This document shows, one piece after another, positions 38,201 through 50,600 of a stretch of DNA of 64,000 nucleotides. How positions within the stretch are numbered: the first letter of the stretch is position 1; each line of letters starts with the position of its first letter. The stretch comes from Ulota crispa (Eukaryota; Streptophyta; Bryopsida; Orthotrichales; Orthotrichaceae), in contig OY987243.1 of the NCBI GenBank assembly GCA_963920765.1, forward strand, positions 21,757,419-21,821,418, given 5' to 3'. A program made the position numbers and the translations under genes. The notes beneath the pieces were generated by a model, which did not search any database, was not told where the DNA came from, and was given only the letters and a program-made list of their open reading frames with translations.

Positions 38201-41200
38201 CGTTGTGAACATTTACAATCATTGTGAAATTATTATTTGGGACACATTTTTTTTTATAGTAATATGTTTTTTTGTACAAAACTTTTGAATTCATTACAAG
38301 ATAATCATGGTCAAATCTACAAAAGTTAACAAAAATTATGACTTATTGTAGATTAAATCACAATTTTTGTCAACTTTTTGTAAATTTAACCATGGTTTTT
38401 AAACAATATGAATTAAAAGATATTGGTTTTGAATACAAAAATCCTATAAATAGTATACTTTAAAATGATTTGTTAGATTCTTGAATTATTTAAACATCTT
38501 AAAGTTTGAAATATACATGAATGGCAGTGGAATTGCAGAGCGCCTTCAACCACTGGAATCCGAAGAAGAAATCCTTGCAAAAATTGCTATTGAAGCAGAT
38601 GTTTTTAGTTCAATGCAAGACCTATTGAATAAGTTTAACAATGTACACCTTGTACCACAACATCATGATGAAAATGGAATTGCATCTCCAAATTTGGAAG
38701 AAGCAATTAAAATAATTACTACTGTTATTGACGAGAAAGCCAAAGGAGAAGTGGCAAACCACACAAGTGATACTACAAAAGCTGCAGTAGATTTAGCAAC
38801 ACAGGTGACCTTTTCAAATCATTTTTCATTGATTGTTACTAGAAGTGTATCTAAAATGGGAAATCCCCCCAAAAAAATTGAGTGTCAAGATGTGTTTTTG
38901 TTTTTGTTAGAACTTCTAGATTGGAATTTTAACCCCCTTAAGGAGCAGACCCCTTTTTAGAAACATAGCGATTTTGGGCAGGTACATGTGATTGGAGTTT
39001 TTTATGTGTTAGATTGAAATTCTAATAGAATGTGGGGACAAGGTTTATCTTTCATATGCACTAAATTTTATGGCATTTGAAATTATGAGTAAAAAGTTAT
39101 GGCTTAATATATTGTTTTTTACATTCGAGGGGCAGCTTGGGCAGATTTTTAAAAATCACTTTTCTCAAAAACAATTTTTTAAAATTGGTTTAGGAGATTT
39201 ATGTGAATTTAGGAAGCTTTGAATCATTCCGTTTGGATCAACAAGATGAAAGTTATGGAGACTTTTTGTTTGCGGGCAGTTATGGATTCTCTACTCCAAA
39301 ATAAACTTTGAAGTCCTTTATTTTACTCAATTTTCAACATTTTGGAAAAATAGCAAAACCTAAGGATGAATATTGTTTATGACAACATTATGACCATTGG
39401 GATTGGCATTTTTCATTTACATACTTAAATTCTTAACAATTTTGTGTTTTCAATCATTCTCTACTTCTTTTTACTTACTAATTGTTTTCCATATGTTATA
39501 CAACTTCAAATGATTTGAAACTTTTTTGACATGTACTTTACTTAGGTGGAATAAGGAATTTAGAGAAGCACCACCCACATGACCTTTTTTCCTTAGGAAT
39601 TGCACCTTTTGAAGGGTAGCTGCCCAGTTTTTCATAAGACGTTTTTGAATATTCAAACCATTCTAACTTCCAATCCACATGGTGGAAAACTCTGAAAATT
39701 CTTCCACATCTTCTAAAACCATTCTTCTACAAGATCCTACAGTCACATATGCATAAAAATGTTTTTGTTTTCAAATTTGGTTGATGCTCTAAAAATGGCA
39801 GTTTTGAAGAGTGTTTGGTGAAACTTTGTTTGGTCCTTTAGGGGTTAAGCAAACAGTTGAGAAAATCTAATAGGTAAATATATTTCTTGAATTATTTTTG
39901 TCTTTCATTCTTTGTAGTATGTAAAAAATGCCAACTAGGTTGACAATATTCGAAAAATAATATCTTTTGACTATTACCAATTACAAATCTACAAACCGTG
40001 AAAAATCAATAGTTTTGTACAAAACAAAGAGAACCATTGTAATAAAGTTTTTAATGGAGATAAATTTGTAAGGAAAAAATGGATTTTGTTTAAATAAAAC
40101 ATTCTTTGTTGGTTTCTTTTTGCTGTTGACAATTTGCCATCCGGTTTATAGCGCAATATAGAAATCTTATAGTTTGTAATCATCAAACTCCAAGTTATTT
40201 TAATAATTCATTTTCTAATATTTTAAGCACATATTGCTAAAATTGTTAACCGCAATTCAAATCTAAATAATTTCTTTTCAAATTTATAAGTTAATTTTTT
40301 GACATATATTTTTTTTTCCAAAAATTATACTCTGAATCAAACAAGGTATACAATTATATACTTCAAAGTTATTTGCTTATGTACAAGTAAAAGACAAAGT
40401 TTGGGATCCTTGGTGTAAGAAGAATTAAACCAATATATTCATCAATGTACAAACTACTAGATTCTCAAATTAAAAAAATTAAGTTGTATATTTGTGTTCA
40501 AACTTATAATACTATACTCACATGTTTTGGGGAACATCAAACTCAAATTCTCTTACAGACAAATAAAAATTATCATTCTCTTGCTAAACTTTAAACAATA
40601 TTTTCAATGTCAACTCTCCATTCATAGTTTTTTGTGATGTCAAAAATGAAATAGTTAGTCAATCTCAAATATGGATATTTTTAAATATCAAAACCAATCT
40701 ATAAAATAAAAGGTAGCATCAACATGCAAATAACAATGCAATATACATATGGTTATTGATATTTAAATCTAAAAACTTTAGAATTTTTCTTAAGGATGAC
40801 TTAATACTAATTATTGTATTTAGCATATAACCAAAAAAATTTAAAAGCCATATCGCTATAATTTATTAAAAAAGTTTGTTGTTTTTGTTTTTGTGTGCAA
40901 TTTACAAATAGGCTCATAAGGAAGTTGATGCTGCAAACAATGTGGCAAGATCTTTGGCTGAAGTATTTTTCAAAGCAAAATTGGTGGAGGTGGAAATTGA
41001 ACAAGCTTCAAGTATTGATGCACCACCTATTGATCCAAAGGCTAAAGCACCACCACCAGCAAAAGGAGCACCTATAGGAAAAGCTAGTGATGCTGTTGCC
41101 AAAATGCTTGATGAAGTAACAAAAATTGCTTTAGAAATTCAAGAGAGTGCTGCAGCTTCATCAATTGCAGCTGAAGAAGCTCAAAAACATAATCAAGCTT

Positions 41201-41567
41201 CCTTGGTATGTAGAGTAGTTGCAACGCAAAATTTGGTTTTTACATATATCATTTATATTATAAAGCCTCAAGTGCTTGCTTGCCTGTCTCAGGAAATTTA
41301 AAATTCTCTATTAACAACAAAAATTCAAATTTCTATATTATAAACCATCCACCCAAAATTTGAATTTCAAAGAGACTATTAGAGGTGATTTTATTGTACT
41401 AAGGGCTCACTCAAAACCAAAGCAAGTACAAAAAGTATAACACCTCTTGAAGTAGATACTATGTTAGAACAATGATATAATAAAAATTTGGAAAATACAA
41501 TTCCTTTGAGATTTGTAACAACAAATAACCCAAAGATCAAAAAATAATAATGAAAATGATGATGATG

Positions 41568-41605
<38 letters not shown>

Positions 41606-44600
41606 CCCTTTCATGCCAATATGTACTACCATTTTACATGTATAGTCAACAAAGAAAGGAACACCCAAACAACACTCTAAAAAAATCTTATAAATTCCAA
41701 ACTCCATAATATTTTACTAGATATGTACTACCACAACTATATATGACAGCCCAACATTTTTTGTCTTAAAATCTTTACCTCATAATAATCAATGCATAAA
41801 TAAATAAAAATGATACAAATGTGCAAGATTTTTAATATGTCATAATTTATTTACTTTATTGAAAATTCAAAACCATTTTGTCACTTCTTCCAATTTCTTT
41901 TTGTTTTGCTATGTTTTTGAGTAAATAAGAGTTTAAGAAAGTGTTCATTTGAATGTACATATAACCATTTTTATATTTTTTTGTCAAGTTAAGTTTTGAT
42001 TCTACATAATATTTCAAGTTAAATTAGATGTTTGTTTGTAAAGATTGTTATTGATGTTACAATAGATTGCTGGAGGCCTTGAGGAAATTAACCTTTGCAA
42101 AGAAGAAGTAGAAAAGGCATTAGTAGTTGCAAAAGAGGCTTCAACAAAAGCAACAGTTGCACGTGAGAAGTGTTCTACTTTGTTGGAGGTTGCAAAAGCT
42201 CTTGCTGCTGGAGAACCACCTCCACCTCCAATTCCACCAGTACCCACGCCTCAGGTATTGCTATATAATATGTATTAATCTTTAAGGAAACAAGATTGAA
42301 ATTTTAGGCTTTTTTTTATTTTTGGGTATGTGCTAAAGTATCAAAAATTGTCTAGTTCTTGTGAATTTTGGATTGGACATGTGATTTATATTTTTCATAC
42401 TAATTGCAATGACTAGAAGTTTTATAAAGATTTGAGAGAAGCCTTTCATAATTGATATCCTCTTTCATTTATTTTCTAGTACAGGGGCAAGACGGGCAAC
42501 AAGTTTAACACCATTTTGGTCAATTTTTTTAATAACTACCCTAATAGTGTATGTTGTGGAAAAAGTCAAGGAGGAAAATATCTAGCCATATGTCTGTGTA
42601 TATAGTGTGCACCCTCCAAAATCTGTCCTTTGAATGATGAGACTCCCACTTCACCATGTACAATAGATGTCTTTTATTTCACCATAAGAGCATCGCCAAT
42701 GTAGCCAGAATATTAGCACGGGGAACTTTGTTAAACCGTCTCTAACTATTGTGCATTTGCATAGCAGGGCTATTTCCTAACCTCCTAGCCCCCAATGTAA
42801 ACAAGTTATGACACTCACTAAACACAGTTTTTTAATTGTGTATGCTTTTTTTAAGTGTTTATGTGAGGAGATTCATGTCAAAAATATCTGAAATTGCTTG
42901 AAATTGCGTCCAAGTTAGAAAATCAGACACTCTAGAGTGGTATGTAGGACTCTCCAAATAGTGTAAATATGCAAGGGAGGGGCTCTTGCATGGGGAACCT
43001 TGAAAATCACAGTTGCAAGTACCTGCTGCATTGGAGCCTTGATTTTGACTCAAATTGAGTATAGCAGTCTGTAAAAAAAATCCAGTGCCTTGTTACGGCT
43101 ACATTGGGGATGCTCTAACAGATGTACTTATTTGATTTGAACTTCAAACACAATTACAGAACAGAATCAGTTTGACTTTGAGATCATATGGTCAATTGTT
43201 CAAAAAAATCTCTCCAAAGTTTACTACAATAATGTTTTATTTAAGAGACCATCATTCTTGGTAATTTTGAACACAAAAATATCTAGAAGTATTGGAGGTT
43301 CAACTTCAAAAAATGAAAACCTCAACATATCCTATTTACAAACTACAAACACAAAAAATGACGTAAATCATCAATAGGATTTATTTATTTAATTTTAACC
43401 TTTAAATTTTGATGATTAATTGCCAATTACAAATTTCTTGTTTTTCCAAGTGTACTTTAATAAATGTCTATCTGTATAAAAAAATACAACTTACCCATCC
43501 TGTGATCCTTTTACCGCAATCCTTTTACCACGTAGATGAAAACTTGTGTAGGTATTTTAAAAAGAATACAATTGGCAATCTTTTTACTGCATGGGTAAAA
43601 ACATGCATGCATAAAAACCGACATGGGTAAAAATCTACGTAGGTAAAAACTTGTGTGGTAATAAACAAAAAATGTTAAAAAATGTTAAAAAGTGGCATGG
43701 AAAATTACTATGATAAAGAAATTGTGCGGGTAAAAAATAAATAATATTTTTCTGCATGAGAAAATAGTAGCAATCCTTTTATTGTGTGGGTAAAATAGTT
43801 TGTGGGTATAAAACAAAAACTATTTTACAAGGGAATGTTTTGTAAACAAAAACAAATATTCTACTAACATGGGTATAGTTTGACATTGGTTTAAGTGAAC
43901 AAAAAAATTAAAAAATCTTGCGTGAAAATTGTTTTACCTAATTGGACTTGAATTTATTTTGCGTCCCGTTGAACCAATGGGTGCCTATACTAATATACAA
44001 TAAATATATTAAGGTCTTAAGAAAAATATTTTATGGAATGGTGTAGGTTGAGCCCCCTTCTGATCCTTTGGAACCAGTTGCCAAGCCCCCACCAGATCCA
44101 GAGCTTGTTAAGAGAGTACAACTTGCAGGTAAGGGGGGTTGAATTTAAAGAAAAAATCCCAGTATTTGCTTATGTTTTGTTTTACTTGGAAAACCAATAC
44201 TTTTCAATTTAAATGTTAAAGCATATCAAAATCGTGATTTTGAGTAGTCTAGACGAGTTGCCAATACATTAGTCCAAATAAAGAAAATGCTAATTTGTTT
44301 GAAGTTTATGTATCATTTAATATCATAAACCCTAAGTCACAAAGGGTCGTTTTAATTCTAAGGATCATGTAAAAACTAAAAATTAACGTTACTCTTGTGG
44401 TACATGCTATTGTGGGCAAGTCAAAGTAAACAAAAAGGAGTAATAATCATCGAAAATATGTATTGACAGAAACAATTAACAACATTTGGGAAGAATTAGA
44501 AAAACAATACTTGGCAGCAATACAAGAAGGATTTAGGCTTTTAATACATGAAAGAGAGCGTACCATACCGTTGCTTGTTGAGGTTTGTTATTATTGTTGG

Positions 44601-47600
44601 TTTTTTTATTTTTTTCTAATATAATTTTGAAATATGAGAATTTGTAAATGCATGACAAATTTAACTAAATTTGGACTCTCCACACTCCAATGACAACAAT
44701 TCAATAAGAGAAAGTTTGGAAGATTCACGTAAAACATTAAAAGATCTCCCAATACTGAAAGACAAACACAATTTCATAATTACATGAACACTTCAAAATT
44801 CGTTTAAAACATTGTATTTGGTATATCTTTTTCACATAACACAATCACTTAGATTTATAATATGTACGTCAAACTCAAAAGTTAGAACATATTATATAGC
44901 ATTTTTTTCCAAATTTATTAAATTTGGTTAAATCGAAAAGTGAAGAAAGCCTAATAAATGTATTGATTTCTTTACAAAAGATGTACGCAGGCTAAAAGGA
45001 GTTTTGTGGAATTGTTGAAAGAAGATAATGGAAAGCAAGAGCTTTTCGAAGATTTCCAAGTACCTTGAAAATTCTAATATACTAGAAATAGTTGTATGTG
45101 TTGCATATACGTACATTTGGGTAATATTTTATAAAAAAAGATATTAGTATTATATTTTTCACATTTTTCTTGTGTGGAAGGAACGATGGAACAGAGTGGA
45201 ACTTGATTACCGCCGTGAAAGGAAAATGATACAAAGAATGTTCAATGAAGGAATTAAGTTTTGTGAAATTTTACGCTCACTAGCTATTGAACGGCTTCAG
45301 GTCCCATTTTCCAAACTCATACTGTACATATGTATTTTACTATATGGTCAAAAGGATCATTTACATTACAATCACAGGTGACATTTAATCTAAAGAATCT
45401 TACACACCAAAATTGGTCATTTTCGGGCTTAATCATGCATTTTCTCCTCCGTATGGCCAAAAATCCAAACCAAGATGATAAGTTTTTAATATGTTTAAAT
45501 GGGGTTATGAATCAAAAAACCAAAAATAACATCAAATAATTAAATAACCAAAAAAAATTAAGTGCTTCAATTTTTTTCTAAATTATGTTAGTTTGTATAA
45601 AGCTACGTAAATGCAAAGTACACTTGATCAAGTGCAAAAGTAGAAAATTGTGTGTTTAGAATACATGTATATAGGTACATCAACCAATATATGTTTCAAA
45701 TGATTCATTAAACTACCGACAGAAGCATCAAAATATAGATTTTAATACAAGAATATTAAGGTAGGAGCACATTAATTGGACATTTTTGTTACATCAATTC
45801 ACCTAAAGTTTGTATGGAGATTCTGAGAATGTAGAAGGGATAGGAAACCTACAAAGAGTGTTGGAAAATTGTTTTTGGAATTTTTTGAGATCTTATGTAT
45901 AAACTACAAATTGTTGAAGGTAACTCCCTAAACACACCTATTGTGGATACTAGACCCCCATTGAATTGTTTGTATTGAAATGCAAATGTGACATCAAAAA
46001 GATCCAATCACATGCTGCCACCTACACAATTTATCTTCCAATACTCAATTATGGTGGACACCTTTAGCTCTCAAATGGGCTCATTTATAGGTGTCCAAGA
46101 ACAAATCCTGTCCATTTCAGGTCAACCTACCTTAACAATGGCATATAGCATGTTTTAAAGTGACATGCATCTTGCTAACAAGTCAATAAGGTGTAGGTTT
46201 GAAAAAAAAGTTTTGAAAATAACCAATTAATCATAGAAAAGGTCAACTTCCAAAACCAGTTACAGACTACAAAATAACACTACAAGGAAACCATGGTCAA
46301 ATCTGTAGAAATGTTGACAAAAATTATGACCTAACCTACAATATATTGTAGGTTAGGTCACAATTTTTGTCAACTTTTCTGTAGATTTGACCATGATTTC
46401 TTATTTTATAAACATAAAATATGTAACATACTAAAAGCCTAAATGTGTAAGATTGATAACAATACGGAGAGTGAAAATTATAAAATCTATTAGTGAACCA
46501 AAGCTATCATTAGCACAATAATGTTGCTCCATGTAGAATTGAAAGCCTCAACAGTACCAACTTTAGGAAGCATCAAAGAAAACAACATATTTTCATATCA
46601 AATATTATTTGAAAAACACTTGGACATTGTAACATTATTACATTTGCGAAAAATGTGTTTTAGAATACTATTTCCTCACTTTTTGTTTCTTCTACTTACA
46701 TGCCAACATTGACATTTTTCTTTTACTTTTCAATTATAGAGCGGAAAGCAAGTGGAACAACAAAGTTTGGAAGATTTATTGGATGAAAGAACTTCAACTT
46801 TCACCTCCATTTTCACAATGCTTGTTCAAGCAGAGGTAATTAAAAACCAATTCACAAAAAACAATACGAACTGGTTAGTTTATGCTTCTAAAGTACTCTC
46901 AGAAACTACTAAGCATTTGGTTCATGTTACGACTCAATAAAAACAAAGACATTAGAAAATAAAACCACTATTCAATAACAACATAAAGACATATTGCATT
47001 TATCTAATTATAGATTATTCATGTAGAAAAAATTGTACAATCTCTTGATTTTTTTCATAAATCTCCAAATCTATGTTTCTTTAGTTTTTAATTTTGGACT
47101 TTTACTAGTCTACAATTTGTGAAATATGTCATCTATTTATCTTTTAAACAAGTACTAATGTGTACCAATTGAAACTTTTCCATGTGTGTTAGTTGGATAG
47201 GCACATTGAATCTTGTGGTTTACTTCATGAACACCATATTGGAAAAGTGGGTTGTAAATTTTCTAAGCAATTTTCATGCAACTTGTCAATTATAAGAAAG
47301 CAAACAAAATGGACATTTGAGACACCCAAATGGTTAATACCTTTACAAGGCTCTTTCCCAGAATTTCATATGGTAATCAATATTATATAACCAAAGTCTA
47401 AACTTGAAAATTATTACTTTCAACATGACACTAGTATGCAATTTAAGCTTGATGTTTATATTAAAGTACCTTTACCAAATAATTTCTTTACCGATTGCAT
47501 AACGCAAAAATTTGGTTGTTATATTTGAATTTAATTTTGATTCTCACAAAGAAATTTTCAGGATTTTCTTTAGTTTCATGAAAATGAATTTTACTAATCT

Positions 47601-50600
47601 GATCATCTTGCCAATAGTTTTACTTATGGAATTCAACTTTTGGAAATAAAACGATTTAGAAGGGTCTCTATTACCAAATGATAAGTAGAAGTATAAACTA
47701 ATCCTATGTGCTAACAACACTAAAAGAAAGACAAGGATAAACAACTGCCACAAATTGTCATGATTAGGTCACAATAATTGCCTTACAAGTGCACAACATT
47801 TGCACAATTACAATCTAGCCGTGCAATTGTTGTGTAGTTGTTTGTGCACTTGTAAAGCAGTTATTGTGGCCTAATCATGGCAATTTGTGGCAATCATTTA
47901 TGGCATGTTTTTCTTCTAGTGCAAAAAACACCAATCAATAATTGACCATTTGTCTAACCTTTAGTACAAAAAATCAAACTTTTTTTGAAATATGCAATTC
48001 TGATGAATATACTATAATAAAAAAAGAAAAACTTGGAAGCAAATTATATATTCAAATATAGCTTTGTGTTACAACCACAACAATGAATGACTACTCAATT
48101 TTAAATAACTTTTTAATATAAATTGAGTTATTTTGGTTTACTTTTCTATTTTTTGTTTTTTGAATTATGAAGGGTTGAAGACTAGTATACCAAAATATAA
48201 ATTACAAGATATTATGTTGTTGATTGTTATTTCTATCAGTTTTTTAAGAAGGTACTATTAATTGCCTATGTTTTTGTAAACCACAAGTTTATTTTTAGGT
48301 GTTGAGTGAGGCCCTAGCAAATGCATGCCATTTATTGGATGTCATTGCCGGTAGAGCTAATAAAGGCAAGAAAATGCAACCACGGAGGCATAGAGAAAGA
48401 AGGATGAGTGGACGTCGAAATACATGGATGAGAGCAACAAATCCCTCCTTTCGAGAAATAATTCATCCTGATTTGGACGTAAAACCCGTCATTGCCCGTG
48501 AACACCAAATCTTTTACTATCGGCTTGAACTCCTTGGTACATTACTAAGTACCAAACAAGTTTTTTTTCCTTTTCATGTTCGATTTATGATTAAGTACAT
48601 TTACAATGTAATAACAATCCAAATGCAAAATATTGCAAAATCTCTTGGTATTTTGCATATGTTGTATGAAAAGTACTAAGAGATCTACTCTAAACATGGG
48701 AGGTTTATGGAAATATTTGCAAATCTATGTTTCTCAACATTGGAAAATCTACGTCTTCATCAAGATGTTTAACCCTTTAAGGACTGGTCGACCTGTTTGT
48801 GGTTGATTTTGACTCTTTTCAGTTTGTAAAGAGAGCATGTTAAGGAATTCAATGACGTGACAAAGGGACAGGTTTGGGGAATTGGAAAGTGAAGAGTTTA
48901 GGACAATAACCAGGCTAGTATGAGGTGGCATGTGGCTAAAGGGTTGAAAAAACTAAAAGAGTACCGGCTGAAATACACCAATAAATGCAAAAGAATGGCC
49001 ATAACTACTAAAGAGTGAGCATAATTCATGATGCTTAACACTAAACCCTGCAAGATACTTCCATCTGTATGGTTAGATCTATCGTAAACATTTGTATTCA
49101 AAAGTTTGAAAATTTCCCCCAAATGGACATACAAAGGATTGCCCACCCCCCAAATCAACCATGGTCCTTAAAGGGTTAAGGTAGGAGCACCCAATACCAA
49201 CAATGTATCTAATAGTGTCACTCTCTATACAAGGTGGTTATTCTTCTCTACACAAGGTGGTCGTTTTAGAAGTTAAATCTGGCTAAAACATAAATAGCTT
49301 ATTGTTGTTAACCATAATGATAAGTGGTGTACCTAGATTTACCTTCTAGAATGACTACCTTGTGCAGGGAATGACACTGTAGGTATATTGTTTGATCCTA
49401 CCGTATGTCTTTCAACATTGGGAAATTAATGTCTCTCAACATTGCAAGTCCTCCCATGTTTAACAAAAAAAAATCCAAAATCACATAATTAGTTCAAATT
49501 TGGTTAAATATGACATACATGTATTCCATTCAATTTCTTATCTTTGTGCAATATCATAAGCTACAAAAACACATTCAAATGTGATATAGAAACAAACCAT
49601 AGACAAACTAATTGTAATAGAATTTGCAGTGTCACAAATAGTACTTGAAAGAAAAAACCAATACAAAAGAATAATACAAAGAACTAGATTTATATGATCT
49701 AAGGAGAGATTTGATAAAGAAAATTATCAATTACTCCCTCTATCCCAATATAAACCTTCAAATTAGGCATAGTTCTTGTCCCACTAAAAAGCTCCATTTT
49801 GCTAATTTCAATTGCTACAAAAGTCTTTGTTAGTTTCAATGATCTCATGGGGGCAAGTTAAGCAATTCAAGAGCATTACTCTCCTAACAAGCTTGGCCTT
49901 GCCCATATGAGGTACTATTGTTGCTACTGATCTTTAAATCATCAATAATGAGGAGCTAGCAACATGTACAAATATGGTACTTTTTGCATGGAATTTGGGT
50001 AGCCAAATGGCAACATCAAAGCTGGAGATTTTGCATACATTTTGTAGATGGTATATTGATTCTAGAAAACATGTGTCATTAGTACAAAGACTAGAATAAT
50101 GAGGAGCCAGTAGCCTTCACAAACTATGCACAAATATGATACTTTTTGCATGGAATTTGGGTGTCTAAACAGCAACATAAAAACTTGAGATTTTGCAAAT
50201 ATTTGGTAAGTGGTATATTGATTCTAGAATGCATTTGTCACTAGCATAATGACTAAAAATATGATTATTCCCTCATGGAGAAGTTCTTTGGAGCTTTATA
50301 ATGGGACAGAGGGAGTGGTAAATAATGAGATTGAATTTGTGCTCAAGTATTTTACTTACAAATAAAGTTGAAACAATGTTTTTGATTGATAGTATATATT
50401 ATGTGGTAATAAAATTACATGAGACCTTGGGAATTCCTCAACGGAAGGAACTTATTGATTTGATGTAGAGTTTATCTCTTAACAAAGACATCAAGGATAG
50501 AAGTTGCCATCTAGGTTTGTGAAGCTTAAATAGTTGAGTCAGTCCTAAGGCTTCATTCACGTCGGTCTTCCAAACATTAATTAATTTTTCTTGCTAGAAC

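Larger units (their letters stand above)
27807..38804 (+). other. SPEF2: SPEF2 segment 2: adenylate-kinase-like domain, exons 8-17
   Basis: Exons 27807-27878, 29778-29957, 30605-30803, 31195-31293, 32370-32527, 32707-32767, 33579-33644, 35744-35925, 37632-37792 and 38528-38804 join with mixed phases that all match. Walker A is GVPNAGKT (about residues 518-525), split by an intron between A and G. It is followed by NMP-site-like ARFGLQAKNAIEKKTQVPDD, the ILDGFPQT motif (about 669-676), and a LID-like GSTIDPTTNIVYHPLTNPVP. The invariant Arg of GFPRT is Gln and the LID lacks its usual Arg residues, so nucleotide binding is plausible and catalysis doubtful. A Pro/Lys insert (PPAKSAPPPPKKKS) interrupts the domain, as is common in axonemal kinase-like proteins. 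Confidence 0.85.
40912..48536 (+). other. SPEF2: SPEF2 segment 3: Pro-rich linkers and central helices, exons 18-26
   Basis: Exons 40912-41205, 42066-42254, 44047-44128, 44470-44582, 44991-45059, 45181-45300, 46740-46835, 47193-47372 and 48299-48536 encode about residues 858-1317. Content: Ala-rich helices separated by Pro linkers (EPPPPPIPPVPTPQVEPPSD), then IWEELEKQYLAAIQEGFRLL, RWNRVELDYRRERKMIQRMF, and the VEQQSLEDLL...LVQAE|LDRHIESCGLLHEHH junction that matches SPEF2 across an intron. This is the middle region of SPEF2 that precedes the IFT20-binding part in mammals. Exon 25 (47193-47372) is supported by that junction; its second half is poorly conserved and its end (CATATG before GTAATC) is less certain. 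Confidence 0.75.

Noticed and set aside
47193-47390. Treating SPEF2 exon 25 as spurious because its second half looks unconserved
   Set aside because: Kept, because its first residues (LDRHIESCGLL) continue the SPEF2 motif from exon 24 in phase and both splice sites are canonical.
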